Source of the DNA: Berberis thunbergii
Taxonomy: Eukaryota > Streptophyta > Magnoliopsida > Ranunculales > Berberidaceae
DNA length: 64,000 nt
Direction of reading: 5' to 3'
NCBI GenBank assembly: GCA_003290165.1
Contig: QNQO01008307.1
Span: forward strand, 310,001-374,000
The notes below the pieces were generated by a model. It was not told the DNA's origin. It ran no database searches and saw only the letters and a program-made list of their open reading frames with translations. A program made the translations under genes and the position numbers. Shown here in pieces: positions 12,401 through 21,700 of the stretch. The stretch's first letter is position 1. Every line of letters starts with the position of its first letter.

Positions 12401-13306
12401 TTCTCTTTTCTACGCCGTTTGTTGTTTGAACTATGTTTTCTTACAAATACATTTTGCTTCAGGCATGCCCACCAGGTGGCTTTTGAAAAGTCAGATTTAT
12501 TCTTCATATGCATGCTACAACCTCTATCAACTCAAATCCAAGTAGATGACCTGGAAATTATAGATGCCAAGGTACACTTTTTACTCATCTTTTTAATTCT
12601 CTAAGCTTGATCAGAAACCACATGGTAATCAAAAGAGCACACAGTTTGAATTCTGTTAGATAACAATAATTTCATAATCTTTAAATTAAGGAAGAAAGCT
12701 CAATTTATTTCTCGTATCCCACTTCCAATATTTTTTTCTTTTCTTTTCGGTTTGGTGCAAATCATGAACTACTACTACAGATGGGCAAAATACTAAAGAT
12801 TGAAAATTGAAATTCGAAGTGTCTTCCCTGCAGATGATTGAAATTTAAAATTCATGAGTGACGGACCTATGTATCTTTCTGAGATCTCTCCACTGGTATC
12901 TATCATTACTTACAAACTTTTAAGAAATAGTTAACAGGAGACTCATAAAATATGCACTAGTGTTTTGTGTTTTGTGTTCTGTGTTCTGTCCAACCACTCG
13001 TTGTTCTCCTCCCGATCTTTTAGTGAAATTGAATTGCACAAGTTGCTAAAAGGTAATGGAAATGTTTATTATCGATAACCTTCATTTATTGTCTCACAGT
13101 GGATGCCAATCAATGAGTTTGTTCAGCAACCGAAAATAAAAGGAGACAATATGTTCAAGAAAATCATAGAAATTTGCATTGCGCGTCTTGGTAAGCGTTA
13201 TTGTGGATTATCATGCCATCAAGTAATCTCAAAATTTGATGGTAAGTCATCATCACTGTACTATAATGTTGTGGAGGCTGAAGATGCCTACTGCAAGGGC
13301 ACTTGA
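9478..13306 (+). CDS. NUDT8: Nudix hydrolase, AtNUDT8-like, probably organelle-targeted
   Basis: Nine coding exons: 9478-9622, 10070-10341, 10877-10942, 11112-11249, 11480-11560, 11744-11794, 11879-11913, 12463-12571 and 13100-13306. All junctions use GT..AG, and phases agree throughout, giving 367 residues, close to the roughly 370 I recall for Arabidopsis NUDT8. The first exon is Ser/Arg-rich (MEFKLFHSRSVSVSEIVCSG) and looks like a transit peptide; an in-frame ATG also exists at 9472. The plant-type N-terminal domain follows (DDYNGIVIDPERLP, then VGVGGFVIND). The Nudix box is complete at residues 230-252 (GFIHESEE, then REVKEETGI), split between exons 5, 6 and 7, with all catalytic Glu residues present. 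Nudix enzymes cleave nucleoside diphosphates linked to another group. The substrate is not readable here; ADP-ribose, NADH or CoA-type compounds are typical. Confidence 0.95.
10555..10680 (+). mobile_element. Possible tRNA-derived SINE relic in Nudix intron 2
   Basis: The text has an A-box-like stretch (TGGCAAGTGGTAT, with an alternative TAGCTAGTAAA upstream), followed by a good B-box-like GGGTTTGAACCC and later an A-rich tail. This is the internal polymerase III promoter layout of plant SINEs. No target duplication was found, and the length is short. Confidence 0.3.
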
Positions 13307-14370
13307 AAATGCACAAAATGATGTCATAAATAACAGCAACGACAACAAAGACTCATCCCCATGTCTGAGGTTAGTTTAAGCAGCCCAACTAAATACCATG
13401 TACAGTTCGATCCTTCAATTTTATGCATTTTTTTATTCTCCCTGTATCTGTCAGTAAATAAAAATTGAGCTTACCTAGATGCATAGTTCAAACCTAAATG
13501 AAAATGTACGCAGCTTGTGAGCGGTAACATATATACAAGCTGATACATGTTACATGTAATATGAAAATGTATATATTTTTCAAAGAATAATGACTTTTTT
13601 TTTTTTGCTAATCAAAACAATGGGTTTGTTGTGCATGTGTATAGAATCATCCAGTTCCGTTTTATTTGCCAATGATATCTCTATAAATAGTAAACAGCAT
13701 AATCAAAGGTTCATGACAGACTTCAATTAGTGATGGGATATCTTGAGGATTTTATCATTATTGCTACTTCAACAGGAAAACAGAATCATATAATGTTTAA
13801 TCCATCATCCAATCACATTAACAAACACAAAAGTGATCATAACAATTTATACGAAACCAAACTAGATACTGAAGACTAGAGCACACTGACAGCAAAGTGT
13901 ATATGCCAACAATAATTGTAGTTTGATGGAAAATATTAGTTTACTTTGAACCATACATCAAATATAATTTATCCTATTCCTGTATTCCCTTATCGGCATG
14001 TTGAGTTTGCTCTGCTAAATTATTATGTTGTTCATGAAGGCTTTGTTGTACTGTACTTAAACTCACCCCACACTCACATGGAGTTCCCAAGTGTCAGCCA
14101 TATTTAAGACCTACATTCAGGTTCCTGAAAATGACTTCATACTACTTGCTTACCCTAGCAATTCTCATGCTGTCCATAATCCAATTAAACATCTTTTCTT
14201 GCTTGGTTCAAAAACAAGTAATCTCTAAATTGCTTTCCATTATTAGTAAATTATTCTATTCAAAATTATTTTCTCATTATCTACTATTTTACTTGGTAAC
14301 AAAACAGTTATATTCAGCGTGAAAAGGATAGAAATGATTTACCTAAGAAGATAATAGTTGCAGCATATAC
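13307..14370. other. Nudix 3' flank and intergenic DNA
   Basis: Contains the presumed 3' untranslated region just after 13306. The rest is AT-rich DNA in which I see no gene, repeat family or element. Confidence 0.5.
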
Positions 14371-14392
14371 GGTGGTGGTGGTGGTGGTGGTG
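14371..14392. repeat. (GGT)7 microsatellite
   Basis: Seven consecutive GGT units plus one base, directly upstream of a LINE fragment. Confidence 0.95.
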
Positions 14393-14431
14393 ATTCGAAT
14401 GGGGATGCAAGAATAAAAAAAGAAAATTATA

Positions 14432-14790
14432 ATGCAAGAAAATTATGGAAGGGTTGGTACACCAACCACATTTTTTTCTCCTTATCGACGTGCTTGGTGG
14501 ATAGCCATTATGAATCTCAAGCATCAGTTCAATAAAGCAATCTCCATTGATTTAGGATGTGGGGAGAAAATTAACTTTTGGGAGGACCACTGGGCAGGAG
14601 ATATGAGTCTCAAAAACAATTTTCTAGTCATATTTAATATTTCTCTTAACAAATACAAAATTGTTACAGAAATGTTTGTTAGTTCAGAGGGAGGGACATC
14701 TTCTTGGAATCTAGGTTTGAGAAGAACAATCAGAGACAATGAAATCAGTTGGAATATTAACCCATTACAACAGTGTTCATGGGCCTTTTC
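14432..14790 (+). mobile_element. LINE (L1-type) ORF2 C-terminal fragment
   Basis: An open stretch of about 120 codons reads RRAWWIAIMNLKHQF, then GEKINFWEDHWAGD, FVSSEGG and WNLGLRRTIRD. This is the region between the reverse transcriptase and the C-terminal zinc-finger (zf-RVT) domain of plant L1 elements. The same order of motifs occurs in the larger LINE at 55398-59545 ([20 protein letters not shown]). No other LINE parts adjoin it, so it is a short relic. Confidence 0.8.
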
Positions 14791-14889
14791 CGTGTGTTTA
14801 TCATGCATGGTAATGCCCGCGTGAGTTTACAGTGTAGTTGTACCATCATTACCCGCCTTGCTTTCACTTGATATGTGATTGATTTCGCC

Positions 14890-15690
14890 CATTACAGTGT
14901 TCATGGACCTTTTGTCTATGGGACCATTGTGAAACCAAATGGTTTTCATTCCTACATAACAAAATGGGAAAGATGCAATGATATGGTATTGTTCTGGTTG
15001 TTGAATAGTATATCTTCCGATATTACTAATAGTTTGATTGATGTAGACGGGACTAAGGAAGTTTTGAATAAACTCGAAAGCCATTTTTTCTTAAGGAAAT
15101 TGTTGCTTGAGTATTTCAAATTAAGATATCTATATGCACTCAACTTCACGAACAAGAATCTATCACAACATATTTCACCAAGTTAAAGGCTTTAGGGATG
15201 AAATTAACTCTTACAGTACTTTTTCTGGTTATACTTGTTCATCTTCTTCTAAAGCTATTCAAGAACATCAACAACAAAGACATATTTATCAGTTTGGGAC
15301 TCAATGAGTAGCTCTTAAAGTCAAAAATTTTGCAACGCGACCATTGACTTCTCTACATTGCATATTCTCTCATTTTCAAAAAAATTAAATAACAGGAAAT
15401 TCAAGTCGCCATGCCTTCTCAACCTGATTATGTTGCATTCGCCGTGGTTAAAGGCAACAAAAATTAAGACAAAGATGAATGTGTTCTTGATATATAGAAA
15501 GTTTGACAAAAATTACTAATTATTGCCACAAGATTGGGCATTACAAAGCTAAATGTTCCTAACTTCATTGTTATTCCCCAAAGCAAGCAAATGCAACCTC
15601 CAATATCAATTAATGAAGTAAAAAAATGTTTGAGTTCTAAATCTACCAATGTTTCTTTACTGTTTCTCATTAATGAATCAACAAATTACA
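14890..15690 (+). pseudogene. Ty1/Copia gag relic
   Basis: The first 100 codons (14875-15183) resemble a plant Copia gag (UBN2-type) region: KWERCNDMVLFWLLNSIS, then DGTKEVLNKLESHF. In a shifted frame the text continues with FTKLKAL and further recognisable gag wording, and near 15520-15555 it reads YCHKIGHYKAKC, most of a CCHC zinc knuckle with the first Cys region degraded. Several frameshifts and stops separate these pieces. No protease, integrase, reverse transcriptase or LTR was found nearby. Confidence 0.75.
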
Positions 15691-15815
15691 ATGGGAGGAA
15701 CATTTAACAATTCAAATATGAAGCTAAACGAATGATCCTCAATACACGATTGATGATAAGAAACAAGTACGCATGAAGTAAAATCAAATGCTAGGGAGTC
15801 AAGTCAGGCTCTCGA

Positions 15816-15847
15816 ATTATTATTATTGTTGTTGTTGTTGTTGTTGT
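15816..15847. repeat. (ATT)n(GTT)n compound microsatellite
   Basis: Four ATT units run directly into about seven GTT units. Confidence 0.9.
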
Positions 15848-15849
15848 AA

Positions 15850-16221
15850 CATTATTTTTTTAGTACGAGTGTTTGGAGTAGGTTTGAAGCCGAGTTCCTT
15901 GTAGCGTTGGAAGCTATTGATTAGGCTTGAATTCATGTTTGGGAGGAGACACACTATCATCTAGACTACCTAGATGTTGTATGCCTTTGAAACAAAGATC
16001 ACCTCAGTCGGCAATAATTCGCTTGTGTTTTAAAGATATCTTAGCATTATCATTTCAAGTCTTTGTTTTAAAGCTCATGATTCGGCCAAGGATGTAACAA
16101 CTATGTGATTTCTTTAAGTTAGCGTCTATGTGATTTGGTTAAGGCAACGACTACACCATACCACTGTTGATTTTTTTTTTTTTACTTTCTCACACCACCA
16201 ATAAATATGCATAACATATAA
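15850..16221. other. Intergenic DNA before the large foldback
   Basis: No gene seen. The end of this stretch (about 16180-16215: CACACCACCAATAAATATGC) resembles text inside the MITE at 31564-32451, so it may be a broken left piece of the same MITE family. Confidence 0.35.
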
Positions 16222-17487
16222 ATCCAAACTCAAAACGAAAAAAAAGAAAGTAAAATAGAGTAATTTTTTGATCAATTTAAACCCTCAATTGAGACTGATT
16301 CTCAAGTTCATCAAAACATGAAAGTTGTAGTACTGTGAGTTATCTAATAAACACGACTTGAATCACTTGAAAATGTTTTGAAATGAACAAGTTATGGTCG
16401 TTTTACTAAAGTCGTGCAAATCTATCTCGCAATACAAACGGGATAGTGTTCCTGACTTTCGGCCAACTTATGTGCTCGATCAAGATCGGTTATCTAGTTG
16501 ATCATCAAAAAAGTTGTAGTGCTCTGAGTTATCTAATAAACACAACTTGAATCACTTGAAAATGTTTTGAAATGAGCAAATTATGATCATTTTACTAAAG
16601 TCACGCAAATTTGTCTTGCAATGAAAATTTGATAGTGTCCCTGACTTTCGGACAACTTATATGCTCGATCAAGATCAATTCTCAAGCTCATCCATACATA
16701 AAAATTGTAGTACTCTTTGTTATCTAATAAACACAACTTGAATCACTTGAAAATGTTTTGAAATGAGCAAGTTATAGTCATTTTACTAAAGTCGTGTAAT
16801 CTTTCTAAAAAAAATTTGTTCGTGGAGTGCACTGCAGGGAGGGGGATACCCTGCATTGCACAATGCGAATAGGAAAAAAACTGTTCAAACAGACATTTTT
16901 TCGGACAAATTGTGCAACTTTAGTAAAATGACCACAACATGCTAATTTCAAAACATTTCAAGTGATTCAAGTTGTGTTTATTAGATAACTTAGAGTCTTA
17001 CAACTTTTATGTTTTGATCAACTTGAGAATCGGTCTCGATCAAGCACATAAGTTAGCCGAAAATTAGAAACACCATCATATTTTTATTGCGAGATAAATT
17101 TGTACGAATTTAGTAAAATGACCATAACTTGCTCATTTCAAAACATTTTCAAGTGATTCAAGTTGTGTTTATTAGATAACTCAAAGTACTACAACTTTTA
17201 TGTTTTGATCAATTTGATAATCGGTCTTGATCGAGCACATAAGTTAGCCGAAAGTCAGTAATACTACCCCATTTTCATTACAAGACAGATTTGCACGGCT
17301 TTAGTAAAATAACCATAACTTGCTCATTTCAAAATATTCTCAAGTGATTCAAGCTATTTTTATTAGATAACTCAGATTACTATAACTTTTATGTTTTGAT
17401 TAACTTGAGAATTGCTCTCAATTGATGGTTTAAATTGGTCGAAAGTTACCTTATTTTGCATTTTTTTCGTTTTGAGTTTGAGTTTCT
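16222..17487. repeat. Giant foldback with tandem-repeat arms, 1.27 kb
   Basis: The left arm (about 16222-16800) contains three head-to-tail copies of a unit of about 190 bp that includes AATAAACACAACTTGAATCA, then AATGTTTTGAAATGAGCAA and GACTTTCGG..AACTTAT. The right arm (about 16910-17487) carries three copies of the same unit in reverse complement, reading ACTTGCTCATTTCAAAA and TGATTCAAGTTGTGTTTATT. The outer ends also pair: AAACTCAAAACGAAAAAAA at about 16226 against its complement near 17461-17484, and CAATTTAAACC..TCAATTGAGA against its complement near 17415-17440. The centre (about 16825-16862) holds a smaller palindrome, GTGCACTGCAGGG..CCCTGCATTGCAC. There is no coding capacity. It may be a MITE-like foldback whose arm expanded, or an inverted duplication of a satellite. 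Confidence 0.85.
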
Positions 17488-17506
17488 CTGTTATGTTAAA
17501 GGAAAA

Positions 17507-17639
17507 TTCTAAATGGCGAGGAAATGGGCGAGACCCCCTCGAGATGCGTGCCCATTCCCTTGAGATGCACAACATCTCGAATCTCGAGGGGAATGAGTGG
17601 TAATACCCACCCCCTCGCCCATTTCCTCGATGGCTAGAA
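17507..17639. mobile_element. Short hairpin MITE, about 130 bp
   Basis: The left end TTCTAAATGGCGAGGAAAT matches the reverse complement of the right end, TTCTAGCCATCGAGGAAAT. Pairing continues through GGGCGAG and again through CTCGAGA nearer the middle. No coding potential. Confidence 0.55.
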
Positions 17640-17655
17640 CCTCTCTATGTTAAAT

Positions 17656-17870
17656 TAAAAAATTATGTATATTTATTAAGTTTGGGTTTTAGGGTTTTAA
17701 CTTTGAGAGTTTTCGAGGGAGATTTGCACAAGATTTTGAATGGGTGAGGGAGAAACCATTGTCGATTTGAATGATGAGGGAAAAAAATAGATGATTTTTG
17801 TTTATATAGTTGGTGTGAGAAAAAGAAAAAAAAAAGGTGATGTAAGAGAGTAGAATGGTGTGAAAGAGAG
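17656..17870. mobile_element. Half-copy of the MITE family seen at 31564-32451
   Basis: The text AACTTTGAGAGTTTTCGAGG, then ACCATTGTCGATTTGAATG, ATGATTTTTGTTTATATAG and GGTGTGAGA appears in the same order and orientation as in the right arm of the complete element at 31564-32451. The terminal repeat is not visible on the right side, where the foldback at 17871-18125 begins. Confidence 0.6.
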
Positions 17871-18125
17871 GGATCAAGGGGGGCTCCTGCACACTGTGGG
17901 CAGGAGGGGCTCCCGTGCATTCATCTCACCTGTTGGATCAGAATCCAACGGCTCGTATCGAATGGGAGGAGAGAGGTTTTTGGCCGGAAATTTTTTTTTA
18001 AATAAAATTTGGATTTCAAATTCTCTCCTCCCATTTGATACGAGTCGTTGGATTCTGATCCAACGGTTGAGATGAATGCGTAGGAGCCCCTCCTGCCCAC
18101 AGTGCACAGGAGCCCCCCTCAATCC
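17871..18125. mobile_element. Near-perfect foldback MITE, 255 bp
   Basis: Arms of about 105 bp pair with few mismatches. The left arm has GGGGGGCTCCTGCACACTGT, TTGGATCAGAATCCAACGG and ATGGGAGGAGAGA. The right arm is the reverse complement with only scattered changes. The loop is short and AT-rich (about 17985-18020). Outer bases GGATCAAGG and CCTCAATCC also pair. The element lies about 230-300 bp upstream of the deSI-like gene's leader. A transcript through it would form a long hairpin. Confidence 0.8.
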
Positions 18126-18352
18126 AAATGGTTGTGTAGTGTAGTGGGCCAGCCTTTGGTTAATTAAAAAAATAACCGGCAAGTGAATACTAAAAAAAAA
18201 GGTAGTAGATCCGTAATCTCCTTATTTTATTACTATAAGGTTCATTAAAAATGATTAATTAGCATAAAATCTACGTTTCCCATTTGGTTATTATCCTTTT
18301 ATATAGTAAACCGTCAATTCATTCAACATTTCCTCTCTCCACACACACCAAC
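18126..18352. promoter_or_regulatory. Presumed promoter region of the deSI-like gene
   Basis: AT-rich DNA between the last MITE and the leader. A TATA-like CTTTTATATAGTAAACCG sits near 18296-18314, and a pyrimidine-rich leader with TCCTCTCTCC follows near 18330. The transcription start is inferred from layout only. Confidence 0.35.
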
Positions 18353-18382
18353 ATGATCGTCATCCCTCTCCTCTACCTCTAA
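18353..18382 (+). other. Short upstream ORF in the deSI leader
   Basis: A 9-codon frame (ATG ATC GTC ... CTC TAA) lies in the pyrimidine-rich leader, upstream of both possible start codons of the deSI-like gene. It is only an uORF if transcription starts before it. Confidence 0.35.
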
Positions 18383-18456
18383 CAATCTCCCTCTTACCTC
18401 TACTAAATTGAAGAAAACCCTAAAATGAAAACCGGGAATTCGAACTCAAATCCATT

Positions 18457-18740
18457 GTAAGATCATCTCCTCCACTCATCTCTTCGCATTTTTTTTTTTA
18501 AAAATTGGATTTTTAAATGCTCTAATCTACCATAAAGTATTTCGAATCTCATTCCCTTTTTTTTAGAATACGAAACTGTAGTTGTTGTAATCATGTTTGT
18601 TATTGTGTGTATAATGTTTTTTTTTGTTTGGTTGGTTGGTTGGGTTAAGAGTTTGAAGTTGATTTGGTGTTTTAGGGTTTTCGTTGCGCAATTGGGGAGA
18701 TGTTAGAGTAGGAAAGGTAGAATCTTGTTGGGTTTTGTAG
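18457..18740 (+). other. Likely 5' leader intron of the deSI-like gene
   Basis: The donor GTAAGATC at 18457 follows a leader containing ATG at 18425. A T-rich tract and TTTTGTAG end the intron at 18740. If spliced here, the ATG at 18425 reads through in frame (10 codons, a split codon, then 13 codons) into the ATG at 18781, without a stop. The intron is inferred from the sites and from the frame agreement. Confidence 0.55.
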
Positions 18741-18780
18741 GAAAAAAAAGAAAATTTTGGAGGGAAGAGTTTGGATTACC

Positions 18781-21700
18781 ATGCGATTGTTTACGAGCTT
18801 GGCGGGTACTAAGGAGCAAACAGATGGAACGACTAATCGGACTCAATTGTTCCTCAATGTTTATGATCTTACTCCAATAAACGACTACCTGTATTGGTTC
18901 GGATTCGGGATTTTTCACTCTGGCATTGAAGGTAAGAAGACTATTTTTTTTTTCTTTTTATTTCACTTTTTTTAATTGTAATTGAAGTTACAAGATGTTG
19001 ATTTTTGTTAGTGAGAATGTGAACGCATTTTATCGGAGATAGTTCATTGCTTAAAAAGAAGTGGTGGAATGTTACTTGTTTATCCTGTTTACTTTCTTTG
19101 ATAGTATTATTTTTTTGTAACTTGTAATGACTGTTATTTCTATTAATTTTGAAGTTTATGAAAATTGACTATCTATTGGTCAAAATGAGTTATCCATCTT
19201 ATCGTTGAAAGAATATTCAACACCAAGTTAAAAATCTAATGTATGAGGAAATTATGGGAATTAGTGTGAAATTGATAATCTGTAGGTTAGCTTAGTTTTC
19301 CAACTGTACTTTTTTTGTTTTTGAAAAATCCAAATTGTGGATTGAAAAGTTCTACATTTGACAATGTGATGATAGTAAGAGAAAAAAAAATTGCAAAAGA
19401 TTGCAACTTGCAAGTTTGAGAAGTTGGGAGTTGGAAACACATAATGATCCTTTGCTTTTAGTTATATTCCCTTGAGATACCAATTAACTTTTTTTTCATT
19501 TCAATGGAAGAAAAAGGGCAGCCCCTCCCCCTCTCATTCATAGGCATTGAAATGAAAATTCCCTCCTATTTTTTTTCTTCTTCCAAGTCACTTATATTTT
19601 ATGCTGTGTGTTTGATTACCACTGTTTCCACTGAAGTTGAAAGTTCTTTTCCATTTCTATTTTACTTCCCTTAATCAGCTTCCTTGCGTTTGTGTGCGCT
19701 TATTTTCATAAAAAAAGTCACATTTGAATTTTTTATTCTTCTCCTCCCCCACCCCACACACACAATAAATGGGTTAAGTTCCATGGAAACCACTTGATAC
19801 CCAATCTTGTCACACAGCATGCAAAAACTATGAAGCTTGATCATTTTCAACCTCCAAGTGCATTCTAGGTAAGTTCTTTGCCCTTTCTCCATCTCACCTC
19901 TTCTCCCTTTTTCTCTTCACTCCCTCCCTTTTATCTCTTGGTTACTCCTTTCTGTGAACCTCTCCACTTTTGCATCTGATTCAAGATGGTTTGTTACTCT
20001 AGAACTGTTGTAACATCCTATTTCATGTGGAACAACAAAAAGTTGCCGCCTCGCGGAAAATGGATATGGGAACGCCTTTTTTTTATCGTGTTCTGGTTAT
20101 ATGGAAGGAGAGAAACACTCATCTGTTTACGGGTCAGAAATTGGGGCCGAATATTATATGGAAAACCATCAAAATCATGTCCATTCTATGGTAGGGAGAT
20201 TTTTTGGGGATTTGGGTGTTACCCGGATCCATTTGGACTCTTATAAGTTGGGGTATATATATAAGCCAGTGAGAAAAAAATATATTAATCAGAAAAGAGA
20301 GAATGTCATTGGCCACTCCCAAAAGCACAAATCATCTACTATTGGTATTTTACAATATCACCCTTCATGCAACAAGAAGAGAAAGAAATATCTCTTAAAA
20401 ATACACAACGTACCCAATATCCTCAAAAGAACTTTGGTTCTAATTGCGAAGTACTTCCAGAGTTGTGAAAATTTTATTGTTTATTTCTTTCCAAAGGAAC
20501 CATATCATACCATTGCATGCACCAGTTTGCCCCATGCCCATTTCCGTCTAAAAGACAAGTCTAACTCAAGAACCCAAGTATTATTCCATTGAGAGACAAG
20601 ACTTCTAAATGACTTGAACCCATCCAACCTGCAACGAAATTCAGCCTACACACTATTCCATACTCATTAGCGGCTGGGCATAATAAGAAAAATGGTCAAT
20701 TTGATCGTCTTTATTCCCAACATTACACATTTGTTCAAAAGCACCAAACCTATCATGCTGTCAATCGTAAGGTGTGCACATGCATTGTTGTCCACACCTG
20801 GAACCCTAAATAAATTTGTATAGAGCGTCCACACTTTGGCCATGCGCATTATGAATTATGTTAGGAACCCTGAAGTTATATCAACTTTGAACCATGAAGA
20901 AGGAATGTGCATCATCCCAAATTTGTTGGTCTCAATGGTCGTTTGAGTGTATTATTGCAACATATTGGTCAAATCTATCAGACATTTGGTCCACTTCCCA
21001 ATCATTAAGAGCCCAACCCCAATGGAGGTGGAGGTTCATGCATGGTCACGGACACGTGAGTCGTGTTAGACACGAACACGACACGCCGACTCGACAATTT
21101 CCCCAAAACATTAAATTATTTTATTTCTGAATATAATGTTGACAAGGGACTCATCAAAGATTTTAGGTTGTATACGCTAGTACAATAATTTAATGTTGAG
21201 ATTCTTGAGCCGAAAACATACCAAACATTGTTGACTTGTCAAGTCATTGGCTTGTTCAACTGGACAACATTCATGAGTTCCTTGTTTGTCACTAGCTAGT
21301 AGGGAGTTAGAATATATTTACACTTACCACCCATAAAAGCACACTTGTAGTTTTTACATTTCGCCTTTACTTGTAGTATGGGGAAGAAGTGGACTCTAAA
21401 GGCAATACTAGCAGAATAATCAAAGTGTATTCAATTGTTTCATGGATCATCCTATTCAAGTAAAATATCTCCATTTTAAAAGTATATTGAATGCTGTGTT
21501 TGAGAATATTCAGTGTTTTATACAAAGGATGTCGCCCCACCTTATAGGAATCTACTGGTCCTTCATCTTTGGAAATCTCACAAGTTGTACATACCTTATA
21601 TAGTGCTATGTATACTTATCAATAAAACAAACAATATGTTAAAATGAAAAGGAAAAAAAAAAAAAGAGGGGGGGGGGGGTGAGTAGGGATGGTGATTGAT

